From Candidatus Woesearchaeota archaeon (GTDB taxonomy: Archaea; Nanobdellota; Nanobdellia; Woesearchaeales; UBA11576), in the NCBI GenBank assembly GCA_027083015.1, contig JALWQS010000141.1:13686-30311 (forward strand): a stretch of DNA of 16,626 nt, in the 5' to 3' direction. A model generated the notes under the pieces. The model saw only the letters and a program-made list of their open reading frames with translations. It did not search any database and was not told the DNA's origin. Made by a program: the position numbers and the translations under genes. This document shows positions 7,037 through 13,013 of this stretch, piece after piece; positions within the stretch are counted from its first letter, which is position 1, and each line of letters opens with the position of its first letter.

Positions 7037-7401
7037 TTAATTAACTTCCTTACACTCTCCAATAATTGATCTGGCTCAAACGGTTTTGTAAGGTACGCGT
7101 CTGTGCCCACCATCACCCCTTTGTCTTTATCTAATGGTTGGTTTAATGCGGTTACCATGAGTATCTTTGTGTCGTTCAGTTCTGGATCCTGTCTTACTGA
7201 GAAACAGACATCATAGCCTCCTCTGTTCGGAAGCATCAGGTCAAGGACTATCAGGTGTGGTTTTTCTTCTTTTATCTTCCTGATTCCTTCTTCCCCATCA
7301 TAAGCATAGGAAACATCGTAATGTTCTGAGAGAATGAGTCCTTCTGCATGAGCTATGTGTTTCTCATCTTCTATTATCAGCACTTTTTTCTTTTTTGCCA
7401 T
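7033..7401 (-). CDS. Receiver-only response regulator
   Basis: This 122-aa protein is a bare CheY-like receiver domain. The acidic pair is Glu11-Asp12, the phospho-acceptor is Asp54 (IVLDLMLP), the switch residue is Thr84 (MVTAL) and the conserved Lys is Lys106 (TKPF). There is no DNA-binding or enzyme output domain, so its signal must pass to another protein by contact. The ATG at 7401 is chosen over an upstream in-frame start near 7557 because GGTGG lies just before it, a TATA-like box lies about 39 nt upstream, and conserved receiver sequence begins right after. It is the first gene of an operon with the kinase. Confidence 0.93.
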   Translation of the reverse strand: MAKKKKVLIIEDEKHIAHAEGLILSEHYDVSYAYDGEEGIRKIKEEKPHLIVLDLMLPNRGGYDVCFSVRQDPELNDTKILMVTALNQPLDKDKGVMVGTDAYLTKPFEPDQLLESVRKLIK

Positions 7402-7432
7402 ACCCCACCTCTGATAATCTCCTACACACCAA

Positions 7433-7444
7433 CCATATTTAAAG
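7433..7444 (-). promoter_or_regulatory. TATA-like box for the two-component operon
   Basis: CTTTAAATATGG on the minus strand, start predicted near 7414, so the leader keeps the GGTGG ribosome site of the receiver gene. Confidence 0.6.
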
Positions 7445-7506
7445 TTTATTGTCGTCTTTATCAAGATCGCTTGCTTCTGGATAAAAAAGCCATTTTTTAG
7501 GCAAGA

Positions 7507-7516
7507 GTTTAAAAAT
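7507..7516 (+). promoter_or_regulatory. TATA-like box for the 57-aa membrane protein
   Basis: GTTTAAAAAT centred 27 nt before the ATG at 7539, predicting a leaderless transcript diverging from the two-component operon. Confidence 0.5.
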
Positions 7517-7538
7517 AAGTTCTTTGTATAAGTATCAT

Positions 7539-7712
7539 ATGGATAACACCTCCTCACATGGACCGAAGAAACCGACTACTAAGAAAAAACCTCCTTTCTG
7601 GAAGGTCATAATCAGTTATGTCTTCTTTTGGCCCAGCCTTAGGAAGTACGCTACTTATCTTTATATTTTCAGGAAGAAGAAAGAGAAGGACAAGTATGAT
7701 TTCTGGAAGTGA
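7539..7712 (+). CDS. 57-aa single-span membrane protein
   Basis: This small protein has a Lys/Pro-rich N-terminus (residues 8-19), an aromatic hydrophobic segment at about 20-48 that can cross or lie in the membrane (FWKVIISYVFFW then YLYIF), and a Lys-rich tail ending YDFWK. Positive charge at both ends makes topology unclear; a re-entrant or interfacial helix is possible. The ATG at 7539 is chosen because it sits at the expected leaderless start site; a TTG at 7524 is in frame but lies before the predicted start. A run of seven T follows the stop. It diverges from the two-component operon, so it could be a regulated target or partner, which is inference only. The family is not recognised. 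Confidence 0.6.
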   Translation: MDNTSSHGPKKPTTKKKPPFWKVIISYVFFWPSLRKYATYLYIFRKKKEKDKYDFWK

Positions 7713-7720
7713 TCTTAGGA

Positions 7721-7727
7721 TTTTTTT
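7721..7727 (+). terminator. Oligo-T terminator
   Basis: Seven consecutive T begin 9 nt after the stop of the 57-aa gene, in the gap before a convergent gene. Confidence 0.5.
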
Positions 7728-7747
7728 GATAGTTGTTAGTTTTAATA

Positions 7748-8185
7748 TTATCTGAGACAGCAGACTGGTGTGTCTTTCGGACAGCCGATCATGAAGCTTT
7801 CTCCTTGACAATCCTTTGCGGATGCTACACAGGTTCCTTGACATTCTTGTCTTGCTTGTTGTTCATAAAAGTCTGCTTTGTCTTCTATATGCGTGACCTT
7901 CTGTTTTATAATACTCAGTTCCTGGAATGTTGTTCTTGTCTTGTTAAGGGCTGATCCCAAGAATAGGGCAAATAATAAGAGTGCAAAAGCGTTGAGTACA
8001 AGCGATATTATAGCTATTCGTTTTGCTCCTCTGCTTAACCTGTCTTCCTGGAAGAAACTCATGACTATTGCCAATAATGCAAAGAGTGCTCCTAAGAAAG
8101 GTAAGAATATGAATAAAAGACTCATTATCGCGAAGACTAAAGCGGCCACTCCCCAGCCTTTTGTTTCTGTTTTCACCTCTTCCAT
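7748..8185 (-). CDS. Two-to-three-span membrane protein with Cys-rich tail
   Basis: This 145-aa protein begins with a short charged segment, then a hydrophobic hairpin at about 11-44 (GWGVAALVFAIMS then FLGALFALLAIVM), a polar loop (FQEDRLSRGAKR), another span at about 58-80, and a helical linker. This spacing resembles DUF4190-type small membrane proteins. The last 32 residues carry six Cys (C-x3-C, C, C, then CC) and probably form a disulfide-bonded knob outside the membrane. The ATG at 8185 lies 27 nt from the TATA-like box, so it is probably leaderless. It is divergent from the cyclase gene and shares the promoter region with it. Confidence 0.75.
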   Translation of the reverse strand: MEEVKTETKGWGVAALVFAIMSLLFIFLPFLGALFALLAIVMSFFQEDRLSRGAKRIAIISLVLNAFALLLFALFLGSALNKTRTTFQELSIIKQKVTHIEDKADFYEQQARQECQGTCVASAKDCQGESFMIGCPKDTPVCCLR

Positions 8186-8208
8186 GTCTTCTTCAGATGC
8201 TTTTTCCT

Positions 8209-8216
8209 ATTTAAAT
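8209..8216. promoter_or_regulatory. Palindromic TATA-like box, ATTTAAAT
   Basis: ATTTAAAT is self-complementary and centred 27 nt from the ATG at 8185 on the minus strand, giving a leaderless start there. Read on the plus strand it could also start transcription near 8239 toward the cyclase. Confidence 0.5.
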
Positions 8217-8293
8217 GTTGTTGAAGAATGTTGTTAAAAAAATTGTTGAGGAAACTCTGTTCAGGATATTGATGATGGCTACATTTCCGTCAC

Positions 8294-8302
8294 ATTTAAA
8301 AG
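8294..8302 (+). promoter_or_regulatory. TATA-like box for the adenylate cyclase
   Basis: ATTTAAAAG centred 28 nt before the ATG at 8326. This is the main reason for choosing that start. Confidence 0.5.
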
Positions 8303-8325
8303 TATCAGCATCTCTCTTCTCTTTT

Positions 8326-9384
8326 ATGAAACATGAACATCTGACCATAATGTTCACTGACATTAAGGGTTTTACCAGTAGGACTTCTAAGAGTTCCCGT
8401 GCTGAACTAGAAAAGCTTCTTGAACTTCATGAGGAACTTATTGAACCTATTTTCCAGGATTTTGGGGGCGAGGTCATCAAGACTATTGGTGACGCATTTA
8501 TGGTCAAGTTCAAGTCTCCGACTGATGCTGTCCTTTGTGGTCGAGAGATTCAAAGGGTTCTGAAAGTTTATAATAAGGATAAGGATGAAGATGAGCAGAT
8601 TGAAATCCGTGTAGCTATCAATAGCGGCGAATGTGTAGTGAAAGGCAATGATGTTTTTGGTGAGACCGTGAATATTGCTGCAAGATTAGAGGGTATTGCT
8701 GAAGCTGGCGATATCTATTTTACAGAAGCGGTTTATCTTTCTATGAACAAGAATGAGATTCCCACTGCTGAGGTCGGGTATCGTCATTTCAAGGGCGTTC
8801 CTGATGAGATCAAGGTATATAAGGTTTTACAGGAACGTGATACACCAAACAAAAGGTCACAGACGCTCATCTCTAAGAAGAAAAAAACTTCAGGAGGTTC
8901 AAAGTCTCACGGTTGGTTCAGAAGAAACTGGAAATGGGTCGCTCTCGGAGTCATCATTCTCTTTATTCTCGCCGCGATCGCCTATAATGAGAAGAGGACT
9001 GTGCGTAATCCTCCTCAGGATCTTAAGACTCAGGCTTTGCGTCTTGGACGGGAAGCTGTAGCTGCTATCAATGCGGGGGATAGGGATCTTGCCAGTTCTA
9101 AGATTGAGAGTCTTGAAGCTATCAGCAAAAAGTATGGTAATCCTCCGGAACTTGAAGATGGTATTGACAAGCTTTGGAAAAGATATGATGAAAAGTTTGG
9201 TGCTCAGGAGAAAGAAGAGATCAAGAATCTTATCGATGAGGTGGATACTGATATTAGAGAAGGTCACAGGTTAAAAGCGCGTCAGGGTCTTGATGAGCTT
9301 ATCAGTTGGCGTGATTCAGGTTATGATGACCTTACTCCTATAATAGATGACCTTGAGAAAAGATTTGCTGCCAGGTTCAGGTAA
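8326..9384 (+). CDS. Membrane-anchored class III adenylate cyclase
   Basis: The predicted 352-aa protein makes cAMP from ATP. Residues 6-168 are a class III catalytic domain. Metal ligands are Asp12 (FTDIKGF) and Asp56 (TIGDAF). Substrate residues Lys52 and Asp109 are the adenine-specifying pair, and transition-state residues Asn116 and Arg120 lie in VNIAAR. Their spacings match those known in mycobacterial Rv1625c, so it should be an active homodimeric adenylate cyclase rather than a guanylate cyclase. A basic stretch (175-200) precedes one span at 203-220, then an outer helical domain of two similar repeats. The start at 8326 is preferred; the frame stays open upstream to ATGs at 8272 and 8215, but the latter lies inside a TATA-like box. 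It is divergent from the Cys-tailed membrane protein. Confidence 0.9.
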   Translation: MKHEHLTIMFTDIKGFTSRTSKSSRAELEKLLELHEELIEPIFQDFGGEVIKTIGDAFMVKFKSPTDAVLCGREIQRVLKVYNKDKDEDEQIEIRVAINSGECVVKGNDVFGETVNIAARLEGIAEAGDIYFTEAVYLSMNKNEIPTAEVGYRHFKGVPDEIKVYKVLQERDTPNKRSQTLISKKKKTSGGSKSHGWFRRNWKWVALGVIILFILAAIAYNEKRTVRNPPQDLKTQALRLGREAVAAINAGDRDLASSKIESLEAISKKYGNPPELEDGIDKLWKRYDEKFGAQEKEEIKNLIDEVDTDIREGHRLKARQGLDELISWRDSGYDDLTPIIDDLEKRFAARFR

Positions 9385-9389
9385 TCTTT

Positions 9390-9409
9390 CAGATAATCTA
9401 TATCATCTG
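9390..9409. terminator. Imperfect hairpin between convergent genes
   Basis: CAGATAAT (9390-9397) and ATCATCTG (9402-9409) form an 8-bp stem with one mismatch and a 4-nt loop, just past the cyclase stop, with T-rich sequence downstream. Confidence 0.35.
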
Positions 9410-9463
9410 TTTCGGTAAGTTGTTCACTATTCTTATTTTATGATATTGTCTGACAAAGACCAA

Positions 9464-10057
9464 TTACTGTTTCTTATCATCAAGCATCTCTGCTTTTATG
9501 ATCCTGACTTCTTCTAATGGCCGATCTCCTGGTCCTGTCTTCACGTTTCCTATCTTATCAACTACATCCATGCCTTCGATGACTTTTCCAAACACAGGGT
9601 ATTTGTCGTCTAAGAAGTTGTTATCTACCAGGTTTATGAAAAACTGGCTTCCTCCGGTATTGGGTCCTGCATTGGCCATGGATATTGTTCCTCTATCATT
9701 TCTGTTTTTTGGTCCGAACTCGTCTTTGATAGTGTATCCTGGTCCTCCGGTTCCTGTTCCTGTCGGGTCTCCTCCTTGGATCATGAATCCTTTGATGACC
9801 CTATGAAATATGACGCCGTCATAGAAACCTTTCCTGACCAATTTTTCGAAGTTTCCTGCTGTGATCGGCATCTCTGGATCCAGTTCTATGATTATATCTC
9901 CCATGTTTGTCTTTAATAAGACTCTTTTTTTCGTTTGGTCTTCCATAAGTATCACTCCTATTATTATTGAGATGATTATTGTTGCTACTAGTGTGAATAT
10001 CAGCACGTTTCTTGGTGTTAGTACTCTTTTGGTTTTGATTATCATCTCATCTCCCAT
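9464..10057 (-). CDS. Membrane-anchored cyclophilin-type peptidyl-prolyl isomerase
   Basis: This 197-aa protein catalyses cis-trans isomerisation of prolyl bonds. Residues 18-38 are a single hydrophobic anchor after a basic N-terminus, so the enzyme domain probably lies outside the membrane and helps fold exported proteins. The domain (46-192) has FHRVIKGFMIQGGDP with catalytic Arg86 and Gln94, the GTGTGGPGY loop, GTISMAN, GSQFFI and YPVFGKV, all typical of short prokaryotic cyclophilins. Two starts are possible: ATG 10057 after GGCGGGAAC, or ATG 10045 (Met5) with GGGAG about 8 nt upstream. Both leave the anchor intact. It lies 69 bp downstream of tRNA-Leu on the same strand and could be partly co-transcribed with it. 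Confidence 0.92.
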   Translation of the reverse strand: MGDEMIIKTKRVLTPRNVLIFTLVATIIISIIIGVILMEDQTKKRVLLKTNMGDIIIELDPEMPITAGNFEKLVRKGFYDGVIFHRVIKGFMIQGGDPTGTGTGGPGYTIKDEFGPKNRNDRGTISMANAGPNTGGSQFFINLVDNNFLDDKYPVFGKVIEGMDVVDKIGNVKTGPGDRPLEEVRIIKAEMLDDKKQ

Positions 10058-10079
10058 GTTCCCGCCTATCAGTTAAGAT

Positions 10080-10100
10080 TTGACAAGAGTTGTTTGTCAA
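10080..10100. promoter_or_regulatory. Inverted repeat between tRNA-Leu and cyclophilin
   Basis: TTGACAA (10080-10086) and TTGTCAA (10094-10100) are exact 7-bp arms with a 7-nt spacer. It lies downstream of a weak TATA-like TACTTTACAAAA on the minus strand, about where the cyclophilin transcript would start, so it could be an operator or an RNA hairpin ending the tRNA transcript. Confidence 0.35.
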
Positions 10101-10140
10101 GCATTTTTTGTAAAGTATTAGAATGATGTGGGGGACGGGA

Positions 10141-10173
10141 TTTTCACGCAGCAGCTTTTTTCTGCTCTCTGCT
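10141..10173 (-). other. tRNA-Leu intron 2, 33 nt, in the T-loop at 59/60
   Basis: The central helix is a perfect TTCA (10179-10176) with TGAA (10146-10143). Bulges AA/A and AA/T are three bases each and cut after the second, at 59/60. The outer helix is the T-stem. Inside, AGCAG pairs with CTGCT around an A-rich loop, offset from the bulge by one unpaired G. Removing exactly these 33 nt restores a standard T-loop. Confidence 0.85.
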
Positions 10174-10205
10174 TTTGAACCCGCGGACCCACTAAGGGAC
10201 AGGAT

Positions 10206-10257
10206 GTCCAAGCGCAGTGTTTTTATCTCATCGCACCAGGCTCAACACTTAAGCACA
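10206..10257 (-). other. tRNA-Leu intron 1, 52 nt, at 37/38
   Basis: A BHB motif is visible. The outer helix is the anticodon stem, bulges are AG/T and AC/A cut after the second base, and the inner helix is GTGC with GCGC. The central helix CTTA with TTGG contains one U-U mismatch and one G-U pair, so it is a relaxed version. AGTGT and ACACT inside the intron extend the hairpin. Confidence 0.82.
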
Positions 10258-10312
10258 CTTAAGTCCTGCGCATTTGGCCAGACTCTGCAACCCCCACATT
10301 TGTTAGGGATGA

Positions 10313-10348
10313 TGCCTGTTCTTTCTTTTGTCTTGATCTTGACAGGCA
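10313..10348. promoter_or_regulatory. Inverted repeat upstream of tRNA-Leu
   Basis: TGCCTGT (10313-10319) and ACAGGCA (10342-10348) are exact 7-bp arms with a 22-nt spacer. If transcription begins upstream, this would fold in the 5' leader of the tRNA precursor; otherwise it may be a protein site. Confidence 0.3.
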
Positions 10349-10350
10349 GC

Positions 10351-10383
10351 TCTTATTTTAGGAAAATCGCTTGCTTTTAAAGC
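10351..10383 (-). promoter_or_regulatory. Candidate promoter region for tRNA-Leu
   Basis: Two TATA-like boxes lie on the minus strand: GCTTTAAAAGC (10383-10373) and CCTAAAATAAGA (10362-10351). The second is about 58 nt from the mature 5' end, nearly the same spacing as for tRNA-Thr; the first has the better sequence. I cannot choose between them. Confidence 0.35.
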
Positions 10384-10420
10384 TTTCTGTAGAAATTTTC
10401 AGTGCCGACTATTTAAGAGT

Positions 10421-10434
10421 GAGATATTGATCTC
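10421..10434 (-). terminator. Small hairpin after the 170-aa gene
   Basis: GAGAT and ATCTC form a 5-bp stem with a 4-nt loop 15 bp past the stop codon. The U-tract is weak. Confidence 0.25.
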
Positions 10435-10448
10435 TTAATTTTAATCTC

Positions 10449-10961
10449 TTAGATCTGTTTCCGGAAGCGGTATAGGTTCAGGTAGCTTCCCACTTTTTCT
10501 TTCAGTTCCTGAACATCAGCTACGACCTCTGATTCATAGCTGTCTACTTGTGTGCGATAGATATACTTTTCAAAAATTGTCCTTAAGAAAAAGTAGATCG
10601 GCCTTTGTTCCCATCTTCCCTCCCAGTCGGTTTCCAGTATTCCTGAGAAAAGTATCCTGACTTCTCCCTGGTTCATCTTGACTTTGACATGATCTACGAC
10701 AGTCTCTACTTCTTTTACGTTCTGCATTATCAGTTCTATCTTCAATACTTTTCTTACGTAATCTGTATGCCATTTTTTTGGTGTTATTATGACCCGTATG
10801 TCTTTGCCTGTTGGGAGTACCTGTTCCTGATTTAATGCTTCGAACTTATCATAACCTTTTAGCTTTAACCATTCATCTATGACAGCATATACTTCTGTCG
10901 CATTAAAGAGACCTTCATACTCAAGCTCCAGCTCGTCTACGAGCAGTTTTCTCTCGACCAT
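10449..10961 (-). CDS. 170-aa protein, related to its upstream neighbour, unknown function
   Basis: This soluble alpha/beta protein has no recognised catalytic motif. Its layout follows that of the gene at 11083-11607: an opening strand and helix (LELEYEGLFN, then a helix containing IDEWLKLKGY), a strand-rich middle with alternating hydrophobics (VRKVLKIELIM, VKVKMNQGEVRILFSGIL), then a W-rich turn, FFLRTIFEKYI and a long C-terminal helix. The two read as diverged paralogues. No SD lies before the ATG. An A/T-rich GATAATAAG on the minus strand about 20 nt upstream is a weak TATA candidate, so it could be leaderless or read through from upstream. Small archaeal DPANN-type genomes often carry such proteins, but I cannot name the family. 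Confidence 0.72.
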   Translation of the reverse strand: MVERKLLVDELELEYEGLFNATEVYAVIDEWLKLKGYDKFEALNQEQVLPTGKDIRVIITPKKWHTDYVRKVLKIELIMQNVKEVETVVDHVKVKMNQGEVRILFSGILETDWEGRWEQRPIYFFLRTIFEKYIYRTQVDSYESEVVADVQELKEKVGSYLNLYRFRKQI

Positions 10962-11082
10962 TTTTCGTTTATTTTCTTATTATCTTTCTGAATGATTGTA
11001 TGCTTTTTTATCTTTAATTCGTTCATCATATTTTATATTCTTTTTATCGTTATTTTATCTTTTTCTTCACTCATTGTTCTTC

Positions 11083-11607
11083 CTAAAACACGCTTTTGCT
11101 TGCTTCCATTCCCAAAAACTTGTTTATCTTTGTGTGAAACTTGAACATGTCGTAATATAAGCGATCCATGTGTTTTACTATAAGATCGCTCTTTATTATG
11201 TAATTTGCGAAAAACTTTAGCAGTTTGGATCTGAATGGCGTATCCCAGTTATTCTGATAGTCTATCTCTACTATACAACCCCATCTTATCTCTATCCGCG
11301 CATTCCATAATTTTTTCTTTTTTCCGTCTTTGACTCCATCGACTTCGAAAGCGTCCCATAGGTGAAAAGCAAAATTGACTTTGTACCTTATGAAATCATT
11401 TATTTTTCTTTCTCCTTTGAATTCTCTTTCTATCTCAAAGCCGTGCGGGCATGACATCTTATGCTTATGCTTACCTTCGGTGACCTCATAATGCCTGTCA
11501 TAGAGCCATTTTAGCACCATCTTTGCTAATCCTGCATAGTCAAAGACTCCTTTGAACCTTATAACTCCTGCTACTGGTGCTGTACATTCGGGAAGGGAGT
11601 AAGCCAT
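11083..11607 (-). CDS. 174-aa protein, paralogue-like partner of the 170-aa gene
   Basis: This is a soluble protein. Residues 14-45 (GVIRFKGVFDYAG, then a helix with VLKWLYDRHYEV) match the start of the neighbouring 170-aa protein, and the end (NNWDTPFRSKLLKFFANYII, then a long helix) matches its end, so both probably share one fold. The middle is strand-rich (NDFIRYKVNFAFHLWD, ARIEIRWGCIVEIDY). It has several Cys and His (HKHKMSCPH) absent from the neighbour, which could bind metal. The ATG at 11607 sits 26 nt from a palindromic TATA-like box and has no SD, so it is leaderless. A gap of 121 bp separates it from the 170-aa gene on the same strand. Function unknown. Confidence 0.75.
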   Translation of the reverse strand: MAYSLPECTAPVAGVIRFKGVFDYAGLAKMVLKWLYDRHYEVTEGKHKHKMSCPHGFEIEREFKGERKINDFIRYKVNFAFHLWDAFEVDGVKDGKKKKLWNARIEIRWGCIVEIDYQNNWDTPFRSKLLKFFANYIIKSDLIVKHMDRLYYDMFKFHTKINKFLGMEASKSVF

Positions 11608-11628
11608 GGTGTATCAGGGTCAAATTTT

Positions 11629-11638
11629 ATTTATAAAT
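11629..11638 (-). promoter_or_regulatory. TATA-like box for the 174-aa gene
   Basis: ATTTATAAAT, a palindrome centred about 26 nt from the ATG at 11607, predicting a leaderless start. Confidence 0.55.
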
Positions 11639-11655
11639 GTTTCTTGTGTTTTTCT

Positions 11656-12909
11656 TCAGATTTGAAGTTTTTCTTTGGTTTGGACTTGTTTGGTTTTTAC
11701 GCGGGGATTCTTGCTCATCTTCTTGACTAAGTAACGAAAGATTATGGGTGCGATAAGTGTTGAAAAGAAAGCCATCAATACCAATGAAGAGTATATGTCC
11801 GGGCTGATCAGGTTTTTTCCCAGCGCTAATGTAGCTATCACCAGTTCAACATCTCCTTTAGGCGCTACCCCCCAACCGACTACCACCCCTTCAAAGATCG
11901 TGCCGCCATGCTGCACCATCACTCCGATGATTGATCCTAAGACAGTACCTAACAGGGATATGGTTACCAATATTATTATTTTCCAGGTATTGGTAAGAAG
12001 TATGCTGAGTTCGGTATTCATCCCTATCCATACAAAGAATACAGGAACGAACAGGCCGAAACTTATTATGTGTATTGCCTTGGCTATGTTATGTTCTTCC
12101 CATACATTCTTGTGTTTTCCTGTTGTCAGGACTTCTCTGACAAGTATGCCTGAGAATAATGCTCCGATTATGGCGCCTAATCCTAAGTATTGTGTTATCA
12201 GTGCCATGATTATTGTTATTACGACTGCTCCTGTAAACAGATAGGTCAGTTTCTTCTCGCTTGAGAACAACATCAGCAGCAATGGTATGATCAGATACCT
12301 TAACAGGACTATAAGGATGACAAATATGAGCACGTCTATCAGGACGGTCTGTGTCGAGAGTCTTCCTACTGCTATGTGCATCAGCGCAAATATCAGGGAT
12401 ATGAGTATTATCTCAAGAACATCATCTATGGTTCCTGCCGCCAGTATGATCTTTGAGATCTTTGTCTTTAACATATTCAGTTCATCAAGGACGTCTATGC
12501 TTACTGCTTGAGAGCTCATGGAGAGACAGATGCCTATGATTAATGATACCATCCAGCCTAGTCCGAAGAGATAATGAAAGATAAGCAGACCTAAGAAGAA
12601 AGGTATCAATGTGTCAAAAGAGCTTACCATCACTTCTTCTAGCAGGTTTCCTTTGAAGCTCTTCACATCTATCTGGAGTCCGACGAAGAAGAACAATAAC
12701 AGGATTCCCATCTCTGACATGAACTGAAGCAGGGGTGCTGATACTTCTGTAACTAAGAAATATTTTATTGAACCTATACCTAAGAGCAGACCTGCAAATA
12801 TCTGACCTACCACTCTTGGCAGTTTTACCAGACGGGCCAACTCTCCGAAAGCATAACCAAAAGAGATGACTATAAGAAGTGCTAATAGTGGTTGTAGCTG
12901 ATAGTACAT
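11656..12909 (-). CDS. CPA2-family Na+(K+)/H+ antiporter
   Basis: This 417-aa integral membrane protein has about 12 to 13 spans and exchanges monovalent cations for protons to control pH, salt or volume. The signature Asp162-Asp163 in GTIDDVLEI is the ion-binding pair of the electrogenic CPA2 antiporters such as NapA. Gly-rich PRVVGQIFAGLLLG (31-44) and GAIIGALFSGIL (245-256) are typical core helices, and Lys351 in APKGDVELV occupies the place of the conserved TM10 Lys. There is no C-terminal TrkA-N or TrkA-C nucleotide-binding domain, unlike KefB/KefC. The start at 12909 is set by GAGG 6 nt upstream and a TATA-like box about 45 nt upstream; the frame is open to 13017 but that extension crosses the promoter. 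Confidence 0.92.
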   Translation of the reverse strand: MYYQLQPLLALLIVISFGYAFGELARLVKLPRVVGQIFAGLLLGIGSIKYFLVTEVSAPLLQFMSEMGILLLFFFVGLQIDVKSFKGNLLEEVMVSSFDTLIPFFLGLLIFHYLFGLGWMVSLIIGICLSMSSQAVSIDVLDELNMLKTKISKIILAAGTIDDVLEIILISLIFALMHIAVGRLSTQTVLIDVLIFVILIVLLRYLIIPLLLMLFSSEKKLTYLFTGAVVITIIMALITQYLGLGAIIGALFSGILVREVLTTGKHKNVWEEHNIAKAIHIISFGLFVPVFFVWIGMNTELSILLTNTWKIIILVTISLLGTVLGSIIGVMVQHGGTIFEGVVVGWGVAPKGDVELVIATLALGKNLISPDIYSSLVLMAFFSTLIAPIIFRYLVKKMSKNPRVKTKQVQTKEKLQI

Positions 12910-12949
12910 ATTGTTCCTCTTTTTGTTTTTATTGATCAGACTTTTTGTC

Positions 12950-12958
12950 TTTATATAA
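12950..12958 (-). promoter_or_regulatory. TATA-like box for the antiporter
   Basis: TTATATAAA on the minus strand, start predicted near 12929, leader about 20 nt with the GAGG ribosome site. One arm of the 15-bp inverted repeat lies 17 bp upstream. Confidence 0.6.
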
Positions 12959-12974
12959 TTTATGTTAAGTTCAA

Positions 12975-12989
12975 TTATTAGTCCACCGA
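12975..12989 (+). repeat. Left arm of a 15-bp inverted repeat around an AT-rich gene
   Basis: TTATTAGTCCACCGA, the exact reverse complement of 13737-13751. It lies upstream of the lipoprotein promoter and of the antiporter promoter. No target-site duplication is visible next to it. Confidence 0.85.
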
Positions 12990-13004
12990 GTGTAATAGAA
13001 AAAT

Positions 13005-13013
13005 CTATAAAAT
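13005..13013 (+). promoter_or_regulatory. TATA-like box for the AT-rich lipoprotein gene
   Basis: CTATAAAAT centred 25 nt before the ATG at 13034, predicting a leaderless mRNA. It lies inside the inverted-repeat-bounded segment. Confidence 0.55.

Larger units (their letters stand above)
10127..10297 (-). tRNA. tRNA-Leu(UAA) interrupted by two introns
   Basis: On the minus strand the acceptor stem GTGGGGG (10297-10291) pairs with CCCCCAC (10134-10128), discriminator A73 at 10127, no encoded CCA. The D-arm GCAGAGTCTGGCCAAATGC and long variable arm (CCC-TTAGT-GGG) mark a class II leucine tRNA. The anticodon stem is CAGGA (10268-10264) with TCCTG (10204-10200). After removing 10206-10257 the loop reads CTTAAGA with anticodon UAA (10261-10259), decoding Leu UUA and UUG. 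The T-stem GCGGG (10184-10180) pairs with CCCGT (10139-10135), one G-U pair, and after removing 10141-10173 the T-loop reads TTCAAAT. The mature RNA would be 86 nt, normal for tRNA-Leu. The two introns make up 85 of the 171 bp. Confidence 0.92.

Noticed and set aside
7402..7557. Upstream extension of the receiver gene
   Set aside because: It contains the operon promoter, and receiver homology begins right after the ATG at 7401.
7554..7844. Minus-strand frame of 96 codons
   Set aside because: It overlaps two better-supported genes on 7539-7712 and 7748-8185, and its composition is not protein-like.
10123..10380. Plus-strand frame of about 85 codons
   Set aside because: It lies over the minus-strand tRNA-Leu gene; its open frame reflects the GC-rich tRNA sequence and has no promoter or ribosome site.
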